This document shows positions 1 to 8,879 of a stretch of DNA of 56,259 bases, piece by piece. How positions within the stretch are numbered: the first letter of the stretch is position 1; the number at the start of each line of letters is the position of its first letter. The notes under the pieces were generated by a model. The model had not been told where the DNA came from. It saw only the letters and a list, made by a program, of their open reading frames with translations, and made no database searches. The position numbers were made by a program, and so were the translations under genes. Source of the stretch: an uncultured Christensenella sp. (GTDB taxonomy: Bacteria > Bacillota > Clostridia > Christensenellales > UBA3700); the NCBI GenBank assembly GCA_910583735.1, contig CAJTXS010000008.1:1-56259 (forward strand), written 5' to 3'.

Positions 1-2
1 CG

Positions 3-2852
3 GAATACGACAGTTCGTATAACGAGTTCGACGCACAGTATAAGCTCAACTACACCATAGAGAAGGCAAAGTACGATCTCTCGGGGTTGAGTTGGAACTA
101 CGACGATAGCAATCCCTTGCAGTTTATAGCAGGCAAGGCGCAGGGCATAACCTTAACGGGCAGTCTGCCTACGGGCTTGACTGTAAGCTATACGGGCAAC
201 GACAAGATACCCGTAGGTAGTTACACAACTACTGTAGGCTTTAAGGTATCGGATGCAGTAAATTACTATACGCCAATTTCTACGGACAGCAATACGTATC
301 TGGGCAGCTTCGAGTGGAGCAAGGCATGGCGCATAGTTAAGGCGACGATAACATGCTCGTGGAAAGAGGACGACAGAGAGGACGTAGGCACGTATAACCT
401 GCCTGTCTTGCAGAGCGTAGGCGGCTTGGACGTGGGCAGTATGGTGACGTATAAGTACTACGACTATACGGACGGCGTACAGGGCGAGGAAGTCAATCCC
501 GTAATGATAGACTTTAATAACGAGCATAGATACCTTGCGGTAGCGCAGCTTAAAGCTACATACGAAAGCAATTACGTGTTAGAGAATAATACCTATGCGT
601 TTACCGTAGGACATAACAGATATCCCGTACGCGTGAGCATGGATATAGACGGAATGCAGTTGCCGTATAAGCCGGAAGGATATACGCCGAATATCAGCGT
701 AGAAAGCGCGAGCGGCTTAACTGTATCTAATATAACGCTGACGTATTACAAGGACGGGGCGACGGGCGGCAGTACGGCTATACCCGTAGCTGTAGGCAGC
801 TATAAAGTAATAGCGACGCTTAACTACGGCGGAGAGGATAACTATATCGAAGATAGCGAATTCTCATTCGAGATAATAAAGGCGGATATAGACGTATCTA
901 ATATCAAGTGGCAGTACAGCCACGGCGATATTACCGCTACATACGACGCTACAGTGGGCAAGTGGTTGCTTGCGGACGGCACGGAAGCAAGCGCATTCGT
1001 GTACGACGGCACGGCTCACACTGTTAGCTTAATAGGCGCGGACAGCTTAATCGCAGGTATAAGCGTAGCGACATTGGGCAACTTAAGCGAGAGCAATGCA
1101 GGCGGCTATACCGCAAGCGCGGCGTTTACCTACGATACGAATTGCTATAATACGCCCGAATTTGCTACGGCTCTTAGCTGGACAGTCAATAAGGCGATAG
1201 TAAATACAAGCGCTATCGTATGGGGCTACGTAGATAAGGACGGCAACGAGCTTGCCTATAAGGACGCGTTCATATATACGCGCATAAGCGGAGCGGCGGT
1301 AGAGTACAGCGTTAAGCTGATAAACTTACCCGACGCGCTTAAGGACTGCATTACCTATAGCGGCGACTATGCCAAGAGCGAGGCTGGCACGCACAGAGCT
1401 AAGTACAGCGTAACCGCAAATAAGTTCGACAGCGTCAATTACGAGCAATATATTATGCCGAGCGGACTGGATAGCTCGTTTGAATGGAGAATATCCGCGC
1501 GTACAATAGATACGCCCGTATACGACAATAGCTGGACTAAGTTTGACGACGAGGTCCACGACTTTGCGGAAATGTTCGGCTTGCCCGAGGATTGGAGCGA
1601 ATACGTAAGCATAACAATCAAGTACAACGGCGAGGCGTATAACGGTCTCGAGGGCGACGACTTTACAGACGTAGCAGGCAAGGCATATAAGGGCTACAAC
1701 GCGGGCGAGTACAAGGTGACGTTTGCTCTTATTAACGGCGGCAATAACTTGTTATTCCGCAGCAGACCTCAGCAGGATATACCCGTAAGCGTAGCCAAAG
1801 ATAAGTTCATTGTAGAGGGCTGGATAGACAACGACGAGTATTCGCAGGTACAGGGCGAACTCCCGTCCTACTACGACTACCGCTACACGGACGAGGACGG
1901 CACCGTGCTCGCGCTCGACGATATGGAGCCGGGCAGCTACTATTTCCGCGAAGTATATGTCAAGGATAAGTACGCTGGCAATGCGGAAGTAGACGGCGAC
2001 AAGAGATATAGGTTCATGATGCCATTGCACGGCATTGACCGGACGCCCGTTGCTAAGCCTACATTGCCTACAGACGGAAGCAAGATAGTTTACTATAACG
2101 GCAGCGAACGCACATTCGACGCGGCAACGCTTGCGGAGCTCTTCGGTTTGACGGGCTTTAACGCCGAGTATATGGAGATAGTCTACGAGGACGCGGACGG
2201 TACAGCCAAGACGGGCGAAACTAACGCAGGCGAGTACAAGATCAAGATACGCTTTACAAGCGGTCTGTACTGCTGGGATAACGGCGACGGAACAACGTCT
2301 ACGGACGACCTCGAGCTCACGGTTAAGATTGCAAAGGCTCAACTGCCTTCGCAGTGGAACAGCGGCGCAGGACTGCCTACGATATCCGTGCCCGAGAGCT
2401 TAGCCGATTGCCTAAGCAACGACGCATTTAACTACACCTACACGGACGAGGACGGCAATACCGTAAGTAAGTCCGATATGGTTGCGGGCAAGACGTACAG
2501 CGTCAAGGCAACGCTCAAGCCCGAGTATGCGGCTAATTTTGAGTTCGTAGACGCGAGCGGCGCGGTACTGCCCGACGCAAGCGTGAGCACCTCGCAGGAG
2601 TTCGACTATAATGATGCGGGCGGTAATATTGACGCTTCCGAGATAGAGAAGATGCTGCGCGAGCAGCAGGAGTGGAATAGAAAGCTGCAATTCATGTACC
2701 TCGGTATACTCGGTACTATAGCGCTCATCGTATTGGTGATGGTTATTCTGTTCGGCAGACTGCTGAAGACAGTTAAGACTAACGGCATAAAGGTCAATCC
2801 TACTGCGTCCAAACGCGACGGCAAAGATAAAGACGGCATCGATACTGATTAG
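3..2852 (+). CDS. Giant repeat-built surface protein, 3' part, C-terminal membrane anchor
   Basis: The reading frame is open to the left edge from base 3, so only the C-terminal ~950 residues are present; the TTG at 87 is not a believable start. The protein is a string of extracellular beta-rich modules of roughly 75-110 residues that resemble MBG/YDG-type Ig-like repeats. Recurring landmarks are a YDG or YNG turn (VYDGTAHTV, KYNGEAYNG, YYNGSERTF), a NAGxY turn (SNAGGYTA, YNAGEYKV, TNAGEYKI) and a closing W-x-V/I-x-KA strand (LSWTVNKAIV, EWSKAWRIVKATI). A charged segment leads into one hydrophobic helix (LGILGTIALIVLVMVILFG, just after base 2700) and a ~28-residue Lys/Asp-rich tail. No LPXTG sortase signal is seen, so it is probably held by the helix. 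An adhesin or scaffold role is inference only. Confidence 0.85.
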   Translation, partial: EYDSSYNEFDAQYKLNYTIEKAKYDLSGLSWNYDDSNPLQFIAGKAQGITLTGSLPTGLTVSYTGNDKIPVGSYTTTVGFKVSDAVNYYTPISTDSNTYLGSFEWSKAWRIVKATITCSWKEDDREDVGTYNLPVLQSVGGLDVGSMVTYKYYDYTDGVQGEEVNPVMIDFNNEHRYLAVAQLKATYESNYVLENNTYAFTVGHNRYPVRVSMDIDGMQLPYKPEGYTPNISVESASGLTVSNITLTYYKDGATGGSTAIPVAVGSYKVIATLNYGGEDNYIEDSEFSFEIIKADIDVSNIKWQYSHGDITATYDATVGKWLLADGTEASAFVYDGTAHTVSLIGADSLIAGISVATLGNLSESNAGGYTASAAFTYDTNCYNTPEFATALSWTVNKAIVNTSAIVWGYVDKDGNELAYKDAFIYTRISGAAVEYSVKLINLPDALKDCITYSGDYAKSEAGTHRAKYSVTANKFDSVNYEQYIMPSGLDSSFEWRISARTIDTPVYDNSWTKFDDEVHDFAEMFGLPEDWSEYVSITIKYNGEAYNGLEGDDFTDVAGKAYKGYNAGEYKVTFALINGGNNLLFRSRPQQDIPVSVAKDKFIVEGWIDNDEYSQVQGELPSYYDYRYTDEDGTVLALDDMEPGSYYFREVYVKDKYAGNAEVDGDKRYRFMMPLHGIDRTPVAKPTLPTDGSKIVYYNGSERTFDAATLAELFGLTGFNAEYMEIVYEDADGTAKTGETNAGEYKIKIRFTSGLYCWDNGDGTTSTDDLELTVKIAKAQLPSQWNSGAGLPTISVPESLADCLSNDAFNYTYTDEDGNTVSKSDMVAGKTYSVKATLKPEYAANFEFVDASGAVLPDASVSTSQEFDYNDAGGNIDASEIEKMLREQQEWNRKLQFMYLGILGTIALIVLVMVILFGRLLKTVKTNGIKVNPTASKRDGKDKDGIDTD

Positions 2853-2866
2853 TTAGGCAGGATATA

Positions 2867-4219
2867 TTAAGAATATTTACAACTTTTCTCGAGCAGGCAG
2901 AGCGTCTCCACATGTTTAGTCATGGGGAACATGTCGTAAGGCGTTACGGACGATACCTTGTATGCGGTTGCAAGTATGGCAAGGTCGCGCGCAAGAGTTG
3001 CGGGATTGCACGAAATATACGCTACATATCTGCATTTAGAGGCTACAATGGCGTCGAGGACGGCTTTGTCGCAGCCCTTGCGAGGGGGATCGAGTATGAC
3101 GAGCGTGTTTTCGTCCGGCGGCGTGCGCGTGATAACTTCCGCGCAGTCTCCGAGCACATTGTCTATGATATTCGAGTTGCCGTTGGCTGCGGCAAGACGC
3201 TTGCCGTCGGCTATGGCAGAGGGGACTATCTCTATGCACTTAACGCTCTTGCAGTAAGGCGCGATGAGGTTGGATATCACGCCGATTCCGCCGTACGCGT
3301 CGACTACCGCGTCGGGGCGGCACTCATTGACGAATTGTGCTACGCGGGTGTAAATGGCGGCGCAGATGTCGTCGTTAATCTGCATAAACGATTGCGGCGA
3401 AACGCTCGCCTTAACTCCGCATATATTGCATGTTATCTCGCCGTCTCCGTAAAGATAGCGCGTGGACTTGCCGAGTATCACATTGGTGTCGGCTTTGTTA
3501 ATGTTGACACTGAGGCTGATAGGTACGCCTAAGTCTTGCAGTTTTTGCTTGAATTTATCCGCATGGGGCAGAGTATCGGAGTTGACTACGACAGTTACGG
3601 CGTAGCAATCGTCTCCGCGTCTCACTACTGCGTGGCGTATGACGCCTCTGCCGCTCGTCTCGTCGTATACGCTGATGTTTTGCTCGTTGATGACCTCTGT
3701 CAGCGCGGCTAAGATGTCGTTAGTTGCCTTGTCGTGCAGTGCGCAGCCTTCAGGAGGGAAGGGCACGATATCGTGCGTGCCGCTGCGGTAATATCCTGCG
3801 CATGCGTAGCCGCTCGTCGTAGCAATCGGCACTTGCGCCTTATTGCGGTAAGCCAAGACCTTGGGCGACGGCACGGTAGGCGCTACAGAGGCGTCGACAT
3901 GAGCCTTGTCGAGGCAACTCTGTACGTTGCGGCGCTTTATATTAAGCTGATGTTCGTAATCGATATGCTGCATGTCGCAACCGCCGCATTTGAAGAATAT
4001 GGGGCATGCGGGCTTGACGCGCATTGAGGAAGGCTTAAGTACCTTGATTACTTTGGCAAATATAAATTTTTTATTTACCTTGACTATCTGTGCCTTAACC
4101 GTCTCGCCCTCTAACGCGTAGGGTATAAATACCACTTGCCCGTCGTGGCGCGCTACGCCTTCTCCATCCATTCCCGAACTCTCGATATTGAGTTCAAGTA
4201 TATCGCCTATGTTTACCAT
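2867..4219 (-). CDS. rlmCD: 23S rRNA (uracil-5-)-methyltransferase, RlmD/RlmCD-like
   Basis: SAM-dependent m5U methyltransferase of the TrmA/RumA family (450 aa, usual length). Residues ~1-60 form a TRAM RNA-binding domain. A cysteine cluster CPIFFKCGGCDMQH (near residues 72-85) plus a later Cys matches the family's [4Fe-4S] site. The SAM-binding region is DAYGGIGVISNLIAP, followed by an acidic CIEI strand. LDPPRKGCDKAVL and the catalytic-Cys motif YISCNPATLARDL complete the fold. Firmicutes of this kind usually carry one or more paralogues that methylate U747 and/or U1939 of 23S rRNA, so which uridine is modified is not decided here. It converges on the surface-protein gene with only 14 bp between the two stops and no obvious terminator in the gap. 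Confidence 0.93.
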   Translation of the reverse strand: MVNIGDILELNIESSGMDGEGVARHDGQVVFIPYALEGETVKAQIVKVNKKFIFAKVIKVLKPSSMRVKPACPIFFKCGGCDMQHIDYEHQLNIKRRNVQSCLDKAHVDASVAPTVPSPKVLAYRNKAQVPIATTSGYACAGYYRSGTHDIVPFPPEGCALHDKATNDILAALTEVINEQNISVYDETSGRGVIRHAVVRRGDDCYAVTVVVNSDTLPHADKFKQKLQDLGVPISLSVNINKADTNVILGKSTRYLYGDGEITCNICGVKASVSPQSFMQINDDICAAIYTRVAQFVNECRPDAVVDAYGGIGVISNLIAPYCKSVKCIEIVPSAIADGKRLAAANGNSNIIDNVLGDCAEVITRTPPDENTLVILDPPRKGCDKAVLDAIVASKCRYVAYISCNPATLARDLAILATAYKVSSVTPYDMFPMTKHVETLCLLEKSCKYS

Positions 4220-4411
4220 AACCTAATTATATCACGCCTGCACACGGTAAGACAATTATACTGGCAGTCGAGAGCAAGATACATCGGCAAGTAAGTCTGT
4301 TGCTGCGAGGTATCGCATTGCGATTATTATCCGAATATTTGTATTTGCGCGATTAATTCAAGCCGAGGATAACATATGCGCGTCTGCGCACACTAACGTC
4401 GGAGGTAAGAT

Positions 4412-4540
4412 ATGAAAAAGAATTTATATAAATTAGCTAAAGGCGCGCCCGATAACAGCGAGAAGATTGAGAAATCTAACGAACGCAACTTCGATAAGGC
4501 AATACGGTCTGACAGCGCTAAGAGCGGAATAAAAAAATAA
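4412..4540 (+). CDS. Small basic protein, 42 aa, function unknown
   Basis: Short ORF preceded by a near-perfect ribosome binding site (GGAGG, eight bases before ATG). It encodes a Lys/Asn/Ser-rich, hydrophilic peptide (starts MKKNLYKLAKGAPDN, ends SAKSGIKK) with no membrane segment or cysteine. It lies alone in a 570-bp stretch without other genes and has a partner of similar size and composition at 4794. The peptides share a loosely similar C-terminal half (a basic R-x-x-D-K/A stretch followed by polar residues). Such tiny basic proteins in Clostridia are sometimes sporulation products, but I do not recognise this one. Translation is supported only by the Shine-Dalgarno sequence and composition. 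Confidence 0.5.
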   Translation: MKKNLYKLAKGAPDNSEKIEKSNERNFDKAIRSDSAKSGIKK

Positions 4541-4747
4541 TTTGCTGCTATCGGTCGTCATGTCGACTGCAGTAGCAACCAAAAGTATTGTAGCGTCATA
4601 ATGGCTTAAATTATAGATTGCCGATTACCGTGCCTAAGTTATCGGCTGATAATAGTTGCTTTGCCTCGGCGATGCGAAATTGGCAGATTTAAGTTTAATA
4701 AGTTACTGCTGCGATTGCAATGCAGCCGCATAGTGCGGATGCGAATG

Positions 4748-4787
4748 TATAATAGTCTCCCCGATAGGCAATACAACTATCGGGAGG
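4748..4787 (+). promoter_or_regulatory. -10 box and Shine-Dalgarno-sequestering hairpin before the 46-aa ORF
   Basis: TATAAT at 4748-4753 is followed by an inverted repeat: CCCGATAG (4760-4767) pairs with CTATCGGG (4777-4784), with three more pairs past a one-base bulge. The right arm contains the GGGAGG ribosome binding site of the ORF at 4794, so the folded RNA would hide it. No good -35 is seen. Confidence 0.45.
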
Positions 4788-4793
4788 TGCTTT

Positions 4794-4934
4794 ATGGCAA
4801 AGAACAGGAACAACAAGCCCAAGTCCGGTAAAGGCAGGGCGGGCGCGAGCGACAGCTCGAATTCTGCTATGCGCAGCATTGACAAACGCAATATGCAGAT
4901 GAGTCTCAAAGATGAGGATAACGGCTTAAAATAA
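4794..4934 (+). CDS. Small basic protein, 46 aa, function unknown
   Basis: Begins ATG eight bases after GGGAGG. The product is Lys/Arg/Asn/Ser-rich (MAKNRNNKPKSGKGRAG near the start, RSIDKRNMQMSLKDEDN near the end), fully hydrophilic, without Cys or Trp. Its ribosome binding site lies in the right arm of a hairpin (4760-4784) just downstream of a TATAAT box, so translation may be gated by structure. A strong terminator (5039-5087) follows about 105 bases later, consistent with a short monocistronic message. It resembles the 42-aa ORF at 4412 in size and character; the two may be diverged copies. Not recognised as a known family. Confidence 0.5.
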   Translation: MAKNRNNKPKSGKGRAGASDSSNSAMRSIDKRNMQMSLKDEDNGLK

Positions 4935-5038
4935 AAGCCGTTATACATAGTATTTATTGATTTTACGTATCGATTATCGGCAAAATATAACTTTATATAT
5001 GCTAGTAAATTTTGCGCCAATTGAATAGCTTTATAAAT

Positions 5039-5088
5039 AAAAAACTCATACATGGTAGCTGATTTGCGGGGCATGTATGAGTTTTTTT
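5039..5088 (+). terminator. Strong intrinsic terminator
   Basis: Perfect 16-bp stem (AAAACTCATACATG at 5041-5054 with CATGTATGAGTTTT at 5072-5085, plus two A-T pairs), 17-nt loop, then T7. The flanking A-run makes it potentially bidirectional, so it could also end a transcript of the minus-strand XRE gene. The TCATACATG/CATGTATGA arms recur at 14695-14730. Confidence 0.8.
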
Positions 5089-5193
5089 AATACAATATTT
5101 ATTGCAAAGATATATTATATCGCATTAGCGGCTACAGACATTATCGACCTCTGCCGCGACTTACGGAATTGATTGCTGATTATTGTAATTGTG

Positions 5194-5523
5194 CTATTTC
5201 CAAAGGCAGTCTTTGCACATGCCGGCGTACTCTTCAATGCGGCGCTTGCCTGTTGATGAGCACTGTCTGTAATCGGATATTAGCGTCTTTTCGTGCGAGT
5301 TGAGCGCGCCGCCCGATAGCGGGGCTCCGCCGCCTCCTTCTCTTCCGAGTAGATAGTCTATACTCACATCGAAGTAATCGGCGAACATGACAAGGTAGTC
5401 GTACGGCGCTTGCCTAAGCTCATTCTCGTAATTGGCGAGCGTGCCTGCGTTTATGCCCAAGTCAGCGGACATTTTGCTGCGTTTTATGCCGTTTTCCAAT
5501 CTCAATTCTTTAAGCCTAAACAT
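5194..5523 (-). CDS. XRE-family helix-turn-helix transcriptional regulator
   Basis: A 109-aa cytoplasmic DNA-binding protein. Residues 1-60 form a Cro/C1-type HTH: FRLKELRLENGIKRSKMSADL, then recognition helix INAGTLANYENELRQAP, then YLVMFADYFDVSIDYLLGRE, the typical hydrophobic finish of this domain. The remaining ~45 residues after a Gly-rich linker (GGGGAPLSGG) form a short polar tail with two cysteines near the end. It is divergent from the TM2/DUF2752 pair; the 155-bp spacer holds the pair's promoter and an 11-bp inverted repeat (5578-5588 / 5659-5669) that is a plausible operator. The regulated gene is inferred from position only. Confidence 0.88.
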   Translation of the reverse strand: MFRLKELRLENGIKRSKMSADLGINAGTLANYENELRQAPYDYLVMFADYFDVSIDYLLGREGGGGAPLSGGALNSHEKTLISDYRQCSSTGKRRIEEYAGMCKDCLWK

Positions 5524-5577
5524 AGTGCAACCTCAAAATAATTATACAAAATGTGCTAATCCAAAACTCAAATTCAC

Positions 5578-5669
5578 CCAAAACGGTTGACAATCAAGCT
5601 CAAGTTTTGTAAAATTAATACAAATCGTATGAATTATCGACAATATTGATAATAAATTAACCGTTTTGG
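5578..5669 (+). promoter_or_regulatory. TM2/DUF2752 promoter inside an 11-bp inverted repeat
   Basis: TTGACA (5587-5592), 17-bp spacer, TAAAAT (5610-5615). The promoter is bracketed by CCAAAACGGTT (5578-5588) and its exact complement AACCGTTTTGG (5659-5669). The left arm overlaps the -35 and the right arm the ribosome binding site, a layout suited to repression by looping or by the divergent XRE regulator. Confidence 0.55.
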
Positions 5670-5679
5670 AGGCTATAAA

Positions 5680-6018
5680 ATGACGGACGACAAAGTAATT
5701 GCAGTGCTTAATGCCATATCGGATAAAATCCCCGAAAACAAAATGTATATTTTCAAACAAAAACTGCAAGCCGCAGACGATGACAAAGCTGAAGCTATCT
5801 TGTGCGAAAAGATATATAATCCCACTCATATATTGTTGTTTTCAATATTTTTGGGCGGCTTCGGCGTAGACAGATTCCTTATAGGCGATATAGGGCTGGG
5901 AGTGGCTAAATTGCTATTGGGTTGGTTTACGTGCGGAATATGGCCTCTTATAGATATATTCTTGTCATATAAGAGAGCTAAGGAGAAGAATTTCGATAAG
6001 ATAATGATCAATCTGTGA
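5680..6018 (+). CDS. TM2-domain membrane protein
   Basis: A 112-aa protein with a cytoplasmic N-terminal ~48 residues and a TM2 domain: two hydrophobic helices (HILLFSIFLGGFGVDRF and LGVAKLLLGWFTCGIWPLIDI) around the family signature GGFGVDRFLIGD. A short basic tail follows (YKRAKEKNFDK). TM2 proteins are small bacterial membrane proteins of mostly unknown role. The stop overlaps the GTG start of the DUF2752 gene by four bases, so the two are translationally coupled; TM2 and DUF2752 proteins are commonly found as neighbours. Ribosome binding site GGAGG lies nine bases before ATG. Expression is likely from the promoter at 5587-5615. Confidence 0.9.
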   Translation: MTDDKVIAVLNAISDKIPENKMYIFKQKLQAADDDKAEAILCEKIYNPTHILLFSIFLGGFGVDRFLIGDIGLGVAKLLLGWFTCGIWPLIDIFLSYKRAKEKNFDKIMINL

Positions 6019-6422
6019 AGAAAGGCACAGGCAGGGTGATAAGAGCGCTGGCGCAGCATGCGATTATATTCGCGGCTCTGGCGACGCTTGCCTTTGCGAT
6101 AGGCTGTCCGCTCAAGAGATTGACGGGCATCAACTGCCCCTTGTGCGGCGCGACGAGAGCGCAGATAATGCTGCTAAAAGGAGAGATAGATATCGCGCTC
6201 GACTATCACCCCATGGCATTGTTGAATGTGCCGCTGCTCATTATCGCGGCGCATGCGCGCATTATCGGTAGGTATACAGGATATTTGCCGATAGCGGTTT
6301 TATTCGTGTCCGCAATCGTGATTTATGCCGTAGCCCATGCTGTACGCGACAAGTCAGCGCTCGATGACAGCATCGCAACCGTAATCGATTGGGGAACAAA
6401 ACTTGTAAGACTGCGGCTTTAA
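6015..6422 (+). CDS. DUF2752 family membrane protein
   Basis: A 135-aa protein starting at GTG (6015), overlapping the preceding stop as GTGA. It has three to four hydrophobic stretches, the first at residues ~11-30. The DUF2752 signature is clear: CPLKRLTGINCPLCGATRA, with the CPxCGxTRA motif and a following GEIDIALDYHP stretch that matches the family's G...A...NP region (His-Pro here). The paired cysteines suggest a metal or redox-sensitive site near the membrane, but no function is established for the family. It forms a two-gene operon with the TM2 gene, closed by the hairpin at 6519-6558. Confidence 0.88.
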   Translation: MKKGTGRVIRALAQHAIIFAALATLAFAIGCPLKRLTGINCPLCGATRAQIMLLKGEIDIALDYHPMALLNVPLLIIAAHARIIGRYTGYLPIAVLFVSAIVIYAVAHAVRDKSALDDSIATVIDWGTKLVRLRL

Positions 6423-6778
6423 CATTCCGCGTCGGGAGAGGAGGGGAAAGACCTGTACTTGATATAATGAGGGAGTAATATGCGTTATCGCAGATAGTAA
6501 AGGTCTGATCTTAAGCGGGCTCTTCGCGTTTATGCGAGGGGCTTGTTTGATTTTTTTTGCGCGCCGATTATGTTCGCTAATGGCGTCGGTATGTCAAAGG
6601 TACTGCGACGCGCCTTTTGGCAGTAGCAGAAATGTCGGTTATTTTAATCGGAGGCGGCATAGACTTTTACTATGTCGCCTCTTCATTGTGTATCGCTTAT
6701 ACGGCGTAGGCGCGGCAGCTTATTGTATGTCGTAACGATTATTGCCGGCCTATGCGCAGCCTTTTATCTATTGCAATC
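6423..6778. other. Intergenic stretch with two hairpins
   Basis: 356 bp between the convergent DUF2752 and glnN genes. Besides the terminator at 6519-6558 it holds a 12-bp stem, GAGGCGGCATAG (6651-6662) with CTATGTCGCCTC (6670-6681), whose single G.U pair exists only in plus-strand RNA. No U-run follows it. ORFs here show no protein-like signal. Confidence 0.5.
6519..6558 (+). terminator. Intrinsic terminator after TM2/DUF2752
   Basis: Nine-bp stem GCTCTTCGC (6519-6527) with GCGAGGGGC (6534-6542), including two G.U pairs that form only in plus-strand RNA, a 6-nt loop and a T-rich tail ending in T8. Confidence 0.7.
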
Positions 6779-8869
6779 TTATAAGTCGAAGAGCAGCTCC
6801 TTGTATGTAGGGAATGGCCATGCCTGCTTGGCTGTGAGCTGCTCTAAGCAATCGGCGCTGTAGCGCAAACTATTCATCGCCGGTATGACCGTATTAAGAT
6901 AATATACGGCGTTGTCTATTGCGCGTCCCTGTCTGTCTCCGTCTATGAGTGCGGTCTCAAGTTCTGCGGTTCGGAGTATAAGCGCGTCGAGTTTTGAACT
7001 TATTGTTTCTGCAAGTTTTAAGGCGTTGGGTAGCGGCGAGTTAGGTAAGAGCTGCGATTGAGCGTGTAGCGAAGCGCATGTCTTGCCCAAATAGTCTGAT
7101 ACTGCCGGTATTATCTGTCCGCGCGCCATATCGAGCATGGTAAGCGCCTCGATGTGCAGTACTTTGCAATAATTTTCCGTAAGTATTTCGAAGCGGGAGT
7201 GCATTTCGCTTTCTGTAAAGATACAGTGGGATGTAAAGAGCTCCACATTCTTTTTATCAAGGAAGTGCGGCAGCGCATCAACTGTAGACTTGAGATTGCT
7301 AAGCCCTCTTTGCTCGGCTTCTCTTATCCACTCGTCGGAATAATTATTACCGTTGAATATTATTCTGCGGTGGGTAATGATGCTCGACTTTATCAGTTCG
7401 CGCGCTGCTTCGCCCGTGTCGGTTGCAGTCTCCAATTTATCTGCGAACTTACGCAGTTCTTCGGCTACGGCGGTGTTGAGCACCGTATTGGCGCCCGCTA
7501 TGGACGCAGAAGAGCCGAGCATTCGAAACTCGAATTTATTACCCGTAAAGGCAAAAGGCGAAGTGCGGTTGCGGTCGGTAGTATCTTGAGGGAAGTGGGG
7601 CAATACTTTTACGCCTATCTCCACTTCGCAACCTGCGCGCTTTGAGTACTGTCTGCCGTCCGCTATCGCGCTTAAGATGCCGTCCAATTCCTCTCCGAGG
7701 AAAAGAGACACGATCGCCGGAGGCGCCTCGTTAGCTCCTAAGCGATGGTCGTTTCCTGCGCTGGCTACGGATATGCGCAATAGGTCTTGATAGTCGTCCA
7801 CCGCGCTTATTACTGCGCATAAGAAGAGCAGAAACCTAACATTTTGTGCGGGCGTATCGCCGGGTTCGAGCAGATTTTCGCCGCGGTCGGTGCCGATGGA
7901 CCAATTATTATGTTTACCGCTGCCGTTGATGCCTGCGAACGGCTTTTCGTGCAACAGACAGACCAAGTCGTGACGCAGAGCGACCTTCTTCATGAGTTCC
8001 ATTATCAATTGGTTGTGGTCGCTTGCGACGTTGACGCTGGCAAATACGGGCGCCAGCTCGTGCTGGGCGGGCGCTACTTCGTTATGCTCGGTCTTGGCGG
8101 CAATGCCCAGTTTCCATAGCTCGGAATCGAGGTCTCGCATATAGTTGTGCACGCGCGTCTTGATAGCTCCGAAGTAGTGGTCCTCCAGTTCCTGCCCCTT
8201 GGGCGGCTTGGCTCCGAACAAGGTCTTGCCCGTAATCTTTAGGTCTTCGCGCTTATCGAAAAGCTCTTTGGGCAGTAAAAAGTATTCTTGCTCGGGTCCC
8301 ACGGTGGTGACTATGCGCTTTGCCTTGCACTTCAGACATTTGAGCACGCGCATTGCTTGGTTATTGAGCGTCTGTACGGAGCGGAGTAAGGGTGTCTTCT
8401 TGTCCAAAGCTTCTCCCCCGTATGAGCAAAATGCGGTGGGGATATACAGCGTGTCGTCTTTTATGAACGCGTAGGACGACGGGTCCCAAGCCGTATAGCC
8501 GCGCGCTTCGAATGTACTGCGCAGCCCGCCCGAGGGGAACGACGATGCGTCGGGCTCTCCCTTGACGAGTTCTTTGCCGGAAAATTCCGTTATAGCGCCT
8601 CCTCCATCGGTAGGGCTTATGAATGCATCGTGTTTTTCTGCGGTTACGCCCGTCATAGGTTGGAACCAATGCGTAAAGTGTGTGGCGCCGTTTTCCAACG
8701 CCCAGTCCTTCATTGCGCTTGCCACCACGTTGGCGGTGGACATATCCAATGGTTTGGATTCTTTCAGACAGGACGCGAGCGCGTTGTACGTCTGTTTGGG
8801 CAGGCGTTCGCTCATTACGGCGTCGTTGAACACCATGCTGCCGAATAATTGTCTGATATTACTCATCAT
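6779..8869 (-). CDS. glnN: Glutamine synthetase type III
   Basis: ATP-dependent condensation of ammonia with glutamate to glutamine; GSIII is a large cytoplasmic oligomer. At 696 aa it has the type III size (~700), far longer than type I. Landmarks: GATHFTHWFQPMTGVTAEKHDAF, GSIII-specific, near residue 60; GPEQEYFLLPKELF, the glutamate/metal region; AKTEHNEVAPAQHELAPVF; INGSGKHNNWSIGTDRGENLL; and GANEAPPAIVSLFLG near the nucleotide site. It begins ATG-ATG; the second ATG at 8866 is an alternative. Its ribosome binding site (AAGGAGCG) overlaps the stop of asnA ten bases upstream, so translation is coupled. A second, type I, enzyme is encoded at 20367. Expression is presumably from the asnA promoter. 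Confidence 0.97.
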   Translation of the reverse strand: MMSNIRQLFGSMVFNDAVMSERLPKQTYNALASCLKESKPLDMSTANVVASAMKDWALENGATHFTHWFQPMTGVTAEKHDAFISPTDGGGAITEFSGKELVKGEPDASSFPSGGLRSTFEARGYTAWDPSSYAFIKDDTLYIPTAFCSYGGEALDKKTPLLRSVQTLNNQAMRVLKCLKCKAKRIVTTVGPEQEYFLLPKELFDKREDLKITGKTLFGAKPPKGQELEDHYFGAIKTRVHNYMRDLDSELWKLGIAAKTEHNEVAPAQHELAPVFASVNVASDHNQLIMELMKKVALRHDLVCLLHEKPFAGINGSGKHNNWSIGTDRGENLLEPGDTPAQNVRFLLFLCAVISAVDDYQDLLRISVASAGNDHRLGANEAPPAIVSLFLGEELDGILSAIADGRQYSKRAGCEVEIGVKVLPHFPQDTTDRNRTSPFAFTGNKFEFRMLGSSASIAGANTVLNTAVAEELRKFADKLETATDTGEAARELIKSSIITHRRIIFNGNNYSDEWIREAEQRGLSNLKSTVDALPHFLDKKNVELFTSHCIFTESEMHSRFEILTENYCKVLHIEALTMLDMARGQIIPAVSDYLGKTCASLHAQSQLLPNSPLPNALKLAETISSKLDALILRTAELETALIDGDRQGRAIDNAVYYLNTVIPAMNSLRYSADCLEQLTAKQAWPFPTYKELLFDL

Positions 8870-8879
8870 ATTACGCTCC

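Noticed and set aside
87..89. TTG at 87 as the start of the left-edge surface protein
   Set aside because: The frame is open and repeat-like to the edge of the window, with no ribosome binding site; the gene simply continues to the left.
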